Assembly (NCBI GenBank): GCA_964577115.1
Contig: CAZNXJ010000032.1
Coordinates: forward strand, 1 to 59,501
Reading direction: 5' to 3'
DNA: 59,501 bases
DNA from: CAZNXJ01 sp964577115
Lineage (GTDB): Bacteria; Planctomycetota; Planctomycetia; Pirellulales; Pirellulaceae
Within the stretch, counting starts at the first letter, position 1, and every line of letters starts with the position of its first letter. Shown piece after piece: positions 45,032 through 51,918 of this stretch. Made by a program: the position numbers and the translations under genes. The notes under the pieces are model-generated. The model was not told where the DNA came from. It ran no database searches and saw nothing but the letters and a program-made list of their open reading frames with translations.

Positions 45032-46180
45032 ATGAATCGATATCTTGTCTTGTCCCTTGTTTCCGCAATGTTGGGCGGGATCGTAGGCGCTGCGTTCGTT
45101 GAGTCATCTCCTCTGGACCGAGCGCTCGCACAGGAAACGCGCCTCCCCGGTCGTCTGCCACCACCGGTTGAACCGGCGCCGTTCAGCGGGGAACCGTTCA
45201 CCCCGGAAGAACGCGTAAATATTGCTGTCTATGAGAACTGCAATCGCAGTGTCGTGCATATAACGACGCGGACCGTCGTTCAGGAATTCATCTTTGAAAC
45301 GCCACGTGAAGGATCCGGATCCGGCTCGGTGCTCGACAAGGACGGCCACATCCTGACGAACTTTCACGTCATCGAAGGAGCTCGGCAGATCCGCGTGACG
45401 CTGTTCAACGGCAAGGAGTACGATGCCGGCCTGGTGGGCCAGGATCCGCTGAACGACATTGCCGTGCTGCGCATCGACGCGCCCGCCGACGAACTGTTCC
45501 CGGTTGTGTTTGGCGATTCCAGTCGCCTGCGCGTCGGACAGCGCGTCTTTGCCATTGGCAATCCATTTGGGCTCGAGCGCACCATGACCGTCGGGATCAT
45601 TTCGAGCCTGAACCGGACGCTGCCTTCGCGGCGGACGCGGCGCATGAAATCGATCATTCAAATCGATGCGGCGCTGAATCAAGGCAACTCGGGCGGTCCC
45701 TTGCTGGATAGTCACTCGCGCCTGATCGGAATGAATACTGCGATCGCCAGCGCGACGGGGGAGAACACGGGCGTTGGGTTCGCAATCCCGGTCGGCACGA
45801 TTGCACGCATCGTACCGCAACTTATTGAGACGGGTCGCGTAATTCGCCCGGATATCGGTATTGCGTACATGGTGTACACCGACCGCGGGCTTGCGATTGT
45901 CTCTATGGTGCCTGGTGGCCCGGCGGAGCGCGCCGGTCTGCGCGGAGTTCGCATCGAACGCCGGAAGACGCGGCGCGGCCCGTTCGTCTATGAAGAAAGC
46001 CGCATCGATCGTGACTACGCCGACGTCGTCGTGTCGGTGGATGGCGAGCCCGTGAAGACGGTCGATGATTTCCTGACGGCGATCGAACGCAAGCGACCAG
46101 GCGAGCAGGTCGCATTGGGAATTCTCCGGGAAGGCAAACCGCTCAATGTGGTCGTCGATCTGGATGCGGCGGCCGAATAG
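45032..46180 (+). CDS. HtrA/DegP-like trypsin-fold serine protease with PDZ domain
   Basis: This 382-residue envelope protease begins with a hydrophobic signal or anchor (NRYLVLSLVSAMLGGIVGAAF). The trypsin domain has the triad His112 (TNFHVIEG), Asp142 (PLNDIAVL) and Ser220 (GNSGGP). IGNPFGLERTMTVGIIS marks the family. A single PDZ domain follows (about 270-380, RPDIGIAYMVY, DVVVSVDGEPVKTVDDF). It degrades or refolds misfolded envelope proteins. The start at 45032 is chosen for the signal peptide and AAGGA upstream, though the frame opens at 44939. It has one PDZ, fewer than DegP and like DegS. Confidence 0.95.
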   Translation: MNRYLVLSLVSAMLGGIVGAAFVESSPLDRALAQETRLPGRLPPPVEPAPFSGEPFTPEERVNIAVYENCNRSVVHITTRTVVQEFIFETPREGSGSGSVLDKDGHILTNFHVIEGARQIRVTLFNGKEYDAGLVGQDPLNDIAVLRIDAPADELFPVVFGDSSRLRVGQRVFAIGNPFGLERTMTVGIISSLNRTLPSRRTRRMKSIIQIDAALNQGNSGGPLLDSHSRLIGMNTAIASATGENTGVGFAIPVGTIARIVPQLIETGRVIRPDIGIAYMVYTDRGLAIVSMVPGGPAERAGLRGVRIERRKTRRGPFVYEESRIDRDYADVVVSVDGEPVKTVDDFLTAIERKRPGEQVALGILREGKPLNVVVDLDAAAE

Positions 46181-46188
46181 GCTCGCGG

Positions 46189-46878
46189 TTAGCCCGGGAC
46201 GGTCAACGGTTGTCCGTTGTGGCGCGGCGCCAGGCCAAGCAGCATCGGGGCGGCTTTTTTCGCCCACGCGTCGGGGCGCGGATACGAGGAAGCGCTTGCG
46301 CCGAAGCAGCTCTCCAGCATCTCGGTCCAAATAATGCCGGGATTGAGCGCGACGCATGTCATGTCCGGAGGCAACTCGGCCGCTAGCGCCTGCGACAGGC
46401 CTTCAATGGCCCACTTCGTAGCGCAGTACGGCGCCACCTCCGGCGCCGTGCTGCGGCCCCAGCCGGAACTGAAGTTCACGATCGTTCCGATTCCTCGCTC
46501 GATCATCGCCGGTACGAAGTGGCGGATGACATAGTACGTACCTTTGATGTTCACATCGACCACTCGTGAGAACTCCGCTGGCGGCACTTCCCACAGCGTG
46601 GCTGGCGCGTTGATCAGCGCCGCGTTGTTCACGACCAGGTCGGGCGGGCCGTGCAGACCGAGCACTTTATTGGCCCATGCGCCGACCTGCGACTCGACGG
46701 CCACATCGCATACGTCGAAGCTATGAGGAGCCGGGTAGCGTTCGGCAAGTTCCCGAGCGGACTCGTCGGATCGGCAACAGCCGGCTACGATGTGTCCGTC
46801 CGCAATGAACTCGTCGACCAACGCACGGCCGAGCCCGCGGCTCACGCCGGTAATGACGATGTGTTTGGCAGCGGGCAT
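46189..46878 (-). CDS. Short-chain dehydrogenase/reductase
   Basis: This 229-residue classical SDR has the cofactor motif TGVSRGLG (10-17), an NNAA motif near 84 and the catalytic set Ser137/138, Tyr151 and Lys155 in YCATK. It reduces or oxidises a carbonyl/alcohol with NAD(P). The substrate is unknown. R36 after the second strand hints at NADP preference (weak). It is convergent with the HtrA-like gene at 8 bases and divergent from the GGQ protein gene. Confidence 0.92.
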   Translation of the reverse strand: MPAAKHIVITGVSRGLGRALVDEFIADGHIVAGCCRSDESARELAERYPAPHSFDVCDVAVESQVGAWANKVLGLHGPPDLVVNNAALINAPATLWEVPPAEFSRVVDVNIKGTYYVIRHFVPAMIERGIGTIVNFSSGWGRSTAPEVAPYCATKWAIEGLSQALAAELPPDMTCVALNPGIIWTEMLESCFGASASSYPRPDAWAKKAAPMLLGLAPRHNGQPLTVPG

Positions 46879-46985
46879 AAATTCTGATCCTCGCGCGGCA
46901 AGAGCCGGTGACCTGGTCAGGAAACTCGTTTGGTTTCAACGTATCCGCTGGGCGCTTGCCGCTCTAGCCCTTTCCCTCGCGCCAC

Positions 46986-47501
46986 ATGCCCGCCGCACAT
47001 CCTGCCGCCTGGCCCGAAGAGGAATTGCTTCGGAACTGCGAGTTCACCTTTACGCGGCGCCGCGGTCCGGGCGGGCAGCACCGGAACAAGGTGGAAACGG
47101 CGGTCGTGGTGACATTTGTTCCCGCCGGCGTGCAAGCCGAAGCCAGCGAACGGCGCAGCCAGCTGCAGAATCGCCAGGAAGCCATCCGGCGCCTGCGCCT
47201 GAAGCTGGCTCGACATGTTCGCTCGACGGGCACCGGCGCGGGCCCGAGCCCCCTGTGGCGCGAGCGGCTCGCCGGCCGCCGCCTCGCTGTCAGTCCGCAG
47301 CATGCGGATTACCCAGCACTGCTGGCCGAAGCACTCGACGCGCTCTACGAGTCGGAACTACAGCCGGCTGTGGCTGCCGAGCGGCTTGAATGCTCGACGT
47401 CGCAGCTTCTGCGGCTTATCCAGCGCAACGCCGCCGCCTGGCAGCAGGTGAACGAGGATCGCGTTCGTAGAGGCCTGCCACCACTCCATGCTCGCCACTA
47501 G
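46986..47501 (+). CDS. Peptide chain release factor-like GGQ protein
   Basis: The 171-residue protein holds a class-1 release-factor catalytic domain: FTRRRGPGGQHRNKVETAVVV with the GGQ at 29-31, the loop that hydrolyses peptidyl-tRNA on the ribosome. No stop-codon recognition domain is present, so it resembles rescue factors such as ArfB. It lacks the strongly basic C-terminal tail by which ArfB enters the empty mRNA channel. Its C-terminal half is helical (ALDALYESELQPAVAAERLE, LLRLIQRNAAAWQQVN). It may use a different mechanism. No good Shine-Dalgarno site is seen at 46986. Confidence 0.82.
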   Translation: MPAAHPAAWPEEELLRNCEFTFTRRRGPGGQHRNKVETAVVVTFVPAGVQAEASERRSQLQNRQEAIRRLRLKLARHVRSTGTGAGPSPLWRERLAGRRLAVSPQHADYPALLAEALDALYESELQPAVAAERLECSTSQLLRLIQRNAAAWQQVNEDRVRRGLPPLHARH

Positions 47502-47644
47502 TCGCGCAGGTCGGCGGTCATTGTCCCGACTCGCAATCCTCGGCGCTCCGCCGTACGATCGATGCCTGTTGCGCGGAACGGACCGCGATCCGCGCGGAAG
47601 GGCAGACAGAGCGAGTTTACAGGTCGGTAAAGACGAGGAGCCGA

Positions 47645-48328
47645 GTGTTGCAGCAGGTCTCGCAGGTCGATTCCGCTGTCCCGGAGCCGGTTCGGCAAGC
47701 GCGCAGAAAGTTCACGCGTTGCACCGCGCGCTTCGCGCTGCTGGCGATGCTGCTCGTTCTCCCGGTGATTGGGCTGCTGCGCTGGGGCGTCGAATATCGC
47801 GCGCGGCGAGCTGAACGAAAGCTCGTCGAGCAGCAGCTCGCGCCGTTCGGCGTGACACCTCGTTATTGGCAGGGGCATGTCGTTCAACTCTCGTTCAGCG
47901 GCAGCGCGTTCCGACCGGACATTTTAACGTGGCTCGGCGAGTTTCCCGAATTGAAGCGGCTCGTCTTTATCGGCGTTTCGCTATCGCCTCAGGATCTAAA
48001 GCGCATCGCGCGCGTGCCGCAACTTAAACAGCTCGTGTTCATGAACATCCCGATCGATGACGCCGATTGCGAACATCTCGCGGAATGTACCGCGCTCGAG
48101 TCCTTGCATTTCTCGGGTACCGACATCCGAGGAGACGGGCTTCAGCATCTTGCGCCGTTGCAGCATCTAAGCCGGCTCGACCTGCGCCACAATCAGCTTG
48201 ACCGGCGCGCGCTCGAGCCGCTCAAACAACTCAAGCAACTCGCGACGCTTAATCTGGCCGAACCGGGGCTTTCCGAGGACGACCGGAAGCTGCTTACCCT
48301 CGCCCTCCCGCAAACGCGCATTCGCTGA
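47645..48328 (+). CDS. Membrane-anchored leucine-rich-repeat protein
   Basis: The GTG start at 47645 follows GAGGAG at five bases. The 227-residue product has a short cytoplasmic N-terminus and one membrane helix (about 28-48, FALLAMLLVLPVIGLLRWG). A series of leucine-rich repeats of about 22-24 residues follows from about 85 on (LKRLVFIGVSLSPQDLKRIARVPQLKQLVF, split over two repeats). LRR proteins mediate protein contact; no partner is evident. Four to six repeats are discernible. No peptidase or kinase domain is fused. Confidence 0.8.
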   Translation: MLQQVSQVDSAVPEPVRQARRKFTRCTARFALLAMLLVLPVIGLLRWGVEYRARRAERKLVEQQLAPFGVTPRYWQGHVVQLSFSGSAFRPDILTWLGEFPELKRLVFIGVSLSPQDLKRIARVPQLKQLVFMNIPIDDADCEHLAECTALESLHFSGTDIRGDGLQHLAPLQHLSRLDLRHNQLDRRALEPLKQLKQLATLNLAEPGLSEDDRKLLTLALPQTRIR

Positions 48329-48377
48329 TCGCAGCGAGCAGTCGGACGGGACGAAGTTGGCGCCCCGTTGGTGCGAC

Positions 48378-48635
48378 CTATTCGCGCGGTAAGCCGCCGG
48401 CGGTGCGCGAAGCGTAGAGAAAGATACGCGAACATTCGCGGCAGAGCTTCGCTCGCACGTTCCCTGCAATCGGAATTGTGCCCGATAGGCCGCTCTGTTC
48501 GGCTCGCGGCGAGGCGTAGGCCAGTTCGACGTGACTAATGCCCGCATCCAACGCGCGCGCCGTGGCGTCCACAATTTTGATGTCGTTGAGTTCTCCGCGG
48601 CAGTCGGGGCACTCGGTGCGATCTTCCCACAACAT
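48378..48635 (-). CDS. Small Cys-pair (zinc-ribbon-like) protein (85 aa)
   Basis: An ATG at 48635 follows GAGGAACGAG. The 85-residue product contains two C-X2-C pairs, CPDC near the N-terminus and CREC about 60 residues later, a zinc-ribbon-like spacing. The helix DATARALDAGISHVELAYA lies between. No known family was recognised. It ends 49 bases from the convergent LRR gene and starts 69 bases after the end of kbl on the same strand. Confidence 0.75.
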   Translation of the reverse strand: MLWEDRTECPDCRGELNDIKIVDATARALDAGISHVELAYASPRAEQSGLSGTIPIAGNVRAKLCRECSRIFLYASRTAGGLPRE

Positions 48636-48704
48636 GGCACTCGTTCCTCATATCAACGCATAGCGGGTTCGTTGTGTTTACATCCTGCCCCCTCTCACAC
48701 CGCG

Positions 48705-49892
48705 TCAGCCGATCCCGAGCTCCTTTTTGGCTCGCGCAAACAACTGAGCGGCCCACTCCAAATCCTCCGGCTCATGGATGGCGGAGATCTGGGTGCGAAT
48801 GCGAGCTTTTCCGCGTGGCACCACGGGAAAGGAGAATCCAATAACGTATAGTCCTTGCTCGAGCAACCAGTCGGCCATGCGTGTCGCCAACTCCGCTTCG
48901 CCCAGCATGATCGGTACGATCGGATGCTCGCCAGGCAGCACCTCGAGTCCCGTCTGTGCAATCCGCTCGCGGAACAACGCCGTATTGGCCGCGAGCTTGT
49001 CACGCAGTTCGGTCGAGCGGTTGAGGATTTCCAGGACCTTCAGGGAGGCGGAAACGATGGCCGGCGCCACGGTGTTCGAGAACAGGTAGGGCCGCGACCG
49101 CTGTCTCAGGAGTTCGATAATTTCTCGCCGGCCGCTGGTGTACCCGCCGCTAGCGCCCCCCATGGCTTTGCCAAGCGTCCCGGTGATGATATCGACGCGA
49201 TCCATGACGCCGTGGTACTCGTGGGTGCCTCGGCCATGAGCGCCCAGAAAACCGACGGCGTGCGAATCGTCGATCATTACCAGCGCCCGGTACTTGTCGG
49301 CCAGCTCGCAGATGTCGGCGAGCCGAGCGATATAGCCGTCCATGGAGAAGACACCATCCGTGGCAATCAGACGGAACCGGGCGGACTGGGCGGCACGCAG
49401 CTTCTCTTCCAAATCCGCCATGTCATTGTTGCGATAGCGGTAGCGCTGCGCCTTCGATAGCCGAATCCCGTCGATGATGCTGGCGTGATTCAGCTCGTCC
49501 GAAATCACCGCGTCCTCATCGGTCAGCAACGTTTCGAACAGACCGCCGTTGGCATCAAAGCACGAGGTGTAGAGGATCGTGTCTTCGGTATGGAGGAATG
49601 CGCTGAGCTGCTGTTCGAGCTCGCGATGAATCGTCTGCGTTCCACAAATGAAACGGACCGACGCCAGTCCGAAGCCCCAGCGGTTTAGCCCCTCATGAGC
49701 GGCCTCGATCACTTCCGGATGATCGGCCAGTCCCAGGTAGTTGTTAGCGCACATGTTCAGGACGGTGCGGCCTTCGCCTACTTGAATGCGCGCTTTCTGG
49801 GGCGACGTGATGATGCGTTCCCGCTTATAGAGCCCCGACTGGCGAATCGATTCGAGCTGCTCGCGGACGTGATTCTGAAACTCGCCGTACAT
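48705..49892 (-). CDS. kbl: Glycine C-acetyltransferase (2-amino-3-ketobutyrate CoA ligase)
   Basis: This 395-residue PLP enzyme of the alpha-oxoamine synthase family joins glycine and acetyl-CoA, or cleaves 2-amino-3-ketobutyrate in threonine degradation. Markers are the start MYGEFQNHVREQLE, NNYLGLADHP, CFDANGGLFE and DDSHAVGFLGAHGRGTHEY. Lys242 in GTLGKAMGG is the PLP Schiff-base lysine. The length matches Kbl (about 398). Related enzymes BioF and HemA are excluded by the Kbl-typical FICGTQTIHRELE. The start at 49892 is preferred over the longer frame. The usual partner tdh is not in the window. Confidence 0.94.
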   Translation of the reverse strand: MYGEFQNHVREQLESIRQSGLYKRERIITSPQKARIQVGEGRTVLNMCANNYLGLADHPEVIEAAHEGLNRWGFGLASVRFICGTQTIHRELEQQLSAFLHTEDTILYTSCFDANGGLFETLLTDEDAVISDELNHASIIDGIRLSKAQRYRYRNNDMADLEEKLRAAQSARFRLIATDGVFSMDGYIARLADICELADKYRALVMIDDSHAVGFLGAHGRGTHEYHGVMDRVDIITGTLGKAMGGASGGYTSGRREIIELLRQRSRPYLFSNTVAPAIVSASLKVLEILNRSTELRDKLAANTALFRERIAQTGLEVLPGEHPIVPIMLGEAELATRMADWLLEQGLYVIGFSFPVVPRGKARIRTQISAIHEPEDLEWAAQLFARAKKELGIG

Positions 49893-50245
49893 AGTGACTC
49901 TTACTGCAGAAGTACGTAAAGGACGAGCGGCCGGGCGCCGCTGGCTGGCGCTGGCCGTCCGGGCCTCGCTTATCCTAGGAGGAACCGGCAGCGTGTGCCA
50001 CGGGCAATGGCCGGAACGAGAAGGACTCGAGAGGCGGCGCGCACCCGAGTCACCGCCGTTATTCAAATTGTGTCTGGAGCGACCCTGCGTGCTGGGCAGC
50101 CCGTATTAACGGAACAGCGACTCGCCGAATCTTGACGGATCGCACGCAGTGGCGATGCACTCTGTCCTGAGTCGCAGGACGCGCCACCGCTCCCTGCTCG
50201 CGGCAATTGCAACTGGAGAAACGATGGGCGCCGAGAGCGACGCTG

Positions 50246-50674
50246 TTAGTTCTGCGCGTACTCTGCGGCCAGCGCGCGGATGCGTTTGACCATCGAGTGC
50301 AAGCCATTGCTGCGCGATCGGCTGAGATGGCGCCGCAAATCGAGCCGTTCGAAAACGCTCTCGACGTCCATCTGCTGGACTTCCTGCGGCGTGCGCCCCG
50401 ACATAAGCATCAGGAGGATGGCGATGAGCCCGCGCACGATCTGCGAATCGCTGTCGGCCTGGATCTGGAGAGTTGGAGGATCGCCGGGCCGTAAATGGCC
50501 GATCAGCCACACGTTGCTCTGGCAACCCTGCACCAGGTTCTCGTCCGTTCGCTCGGATTCGGGGAAGTCGCCGACCTGATCGCCGAGCTCGATGATGTAC
50601 TGGTATTTCTCGTTCCAGTCGTCGAATAGCGAGAATTCTTCGATCAGTTCGTCGGCGGTCATCTGCAATTTCAT
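50246..50674 (-). CDS. sufE: SufE-family sulfur acceptor protein
   Basis: This 142-residue protein accepts persulfide sulfur from the cysteine desulfurase SufS for Fe-S cluster assembly. It shows the family pattern: ELIEEFSLFDDWNEKYQYII, the catalytic Cys51 in VQGCQSNVWL, LLMLMSGRTPQEV and the C-terminal SRSNGLHSMVKRI. Several Met starts exist; 50674 gives a domain-length protein with a GAGGAG block about 13 bases upstream. No other suf gene is in the window. It is followed by kbl, 353 bases away on the same strand. Confidence 0.95.
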   Translation of the reverse strand: MKLQMTADELIEEFSLFDDWNEKYQYIIELGDQVGDFPESERTDENLVQGCQSNVWLIGHLRPGDPPTLQIQADSDSQIVRGLIAILLMLMSGRTPQEVQQMDVESVFERLDLRRHLSRSRSNGLHSMVKRIRALAAEYAQN

Positions 50675-50886
50675 CCGCTCGCGTCGCTCCTCGTGCGCTA
50701 TCCCGAACGCCGGCATCGGGTCGATAGGGAAACGGAGCCGCGCGGCTCCGACTCGAATCCCATTATAGAGCGGCGCGCACGTCGCGTCAGGACGCGCGCG
50801 TCGGGGACGTCCATCGCGTGAACCGCTTGCGGACAACCAAACGCCAGGCGACGCTGAGCGTTGGTCGAGGGCCGGTTCGGGTGCGC

Positions 50887-51240
50887 TTACTTGCCGCTGG
50901 TGGCGTAAGCCTTCCGCGGCGGCGACACGACGCCCAGGCTGGCACCCGATTTCTTCGCGTATCGCTCTTTGCTGCCATCCGGAAGGTAGCGGAACCCAAC
51001 CCGCGTCGGCTGGTTCGTCTTCGGGCAGATCAGCATCACGTTCGAGATGTCGATCGGCATTTCCTTCGAAAGCCGCCCGCCCTGCGGATTTTTCTGGCTG
51101 CGGCGGACGTGCTTGTACACTTTGTTCACGCCTTCAACGACCACTTTCCCGCGCTCGCGGTCGACCGCGAGCACTTTACCGCGGGTGTCTTTGTCGTTAC
51201 CGGCAATGACCACCACCATATCGTTCACATGAATGTGCAC
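50887..51240 (-). CDS. rplX: 50S ribosomal protein L24
   Basis: This 117-residue protein initiates large-subunit assembly by binding 23S rRNA. The KOW motif is at the N-terminus (MHIHVNDMVVVIAGNDKDTRGKV, split here as signature VIAGNDKDTRGKV). NKVYKHVRRSQKNPQGG and IDISNVMLICPKTNQPTRVGF are L24 hallmarks, and the length (usual 100-115) fits. Normally rplX lies between rplN and rplE in the spc operon; here it stands alone beside sufE. If no second copy exists in the genome, this is an unusual relocation. The leader (51241 onward, minus) contains two hairpins. Confidence 0.96.
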   Translation of the reverse strand: MHIHVNDMVVVIAGNDKDTRGKVLAVDRERGKVVVEGVNKVYKHVRRSQKNPQGGRLSKEMPIDISNVMLICPKTNQPTRVGFRYLPDGSKERYAKKSGASLGVVSPPRKAYATSGK

Positions 51241-51918
51241 AGCACCCTCTCCTCGCCAAACTCAACGCCGTGATTTCGATGGATTAAATGTATCGCAAAC
51301 TCGTCGCTTGCGGTTGATTGATTTGCAGCCGTGACGACCCCGCCGGCCGAATGGGTGCCCTGCCAAAGGGCGGACTTCCAGGAGACGTCCGCTACGGAAA
51401 GGGCCGGCTCGATGAGCGAGCCTACCGTCCTCCCTAGCCGTTTGGGCAGAACACCAAACCGCTTAATATAAGGGACGCTCGCCCGGCGTCCAGTCGACTT
51501 AAGCCCATCCGCCGCCCGCTCGGCCGCCCCAGGGCTGCCCCCCACGGCGAGCGACCGCGCCGCTCCGTGAATAAGAATCGGGAACGCGGCGCGCCGAACG
51601 TCCGTCAAAAGCGTTACACTTGTTCCACTTCGATCGGTTGCACCCCCCGCGGGAAGCGCCTGCCCGCGATTTGGCGCTTGCCCCTCCGAGCCCTAAATCC
51701 CCTTGCCGGTCTGACCTCATTGACTTTAGCGATTTTCCGGCTGGGGGGATGGGGAGCAAAATCGGCAGCCTCGCGCGGAGGGCGGAATACGCGCGTGAGC
51801 TTTGGACTTATGCTGGATGGCGTCGCCCAAACGGCGACTTACAATAGGAAAGATTTTGCGTTTGTGGAGAATAGGGAAACTTCTCCGGTAATAGACGGAA
51901 TCCGTTGGGGAGACGAGT
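51241..51918. other. Intergenic divergent region with hairpins in the rplX leader
   Basis: These 678 bases lie between rplX (minus) and the metalloprotease (plus). No protein gene is credible. In the rplX leader are two hairpins: GCGGAC/GTCCGC at 51370-51392 and GGCTCG/CGAGCC at 51406-51422. Their role is unknown; ribosomal-protein autoregulation or a repeat relic are possibilities. The metalloprotease start is preceded by GGGGAGACGAGT. Confidence 0.45.

Noticed and set aside
45104..46357. 417-residue minus-strand frame opposite the HtrA-like gene
   Set aside because: The HtrA catalytic triad is on the other strand and the antisense translation is Arg/Asp-rich without a domain.
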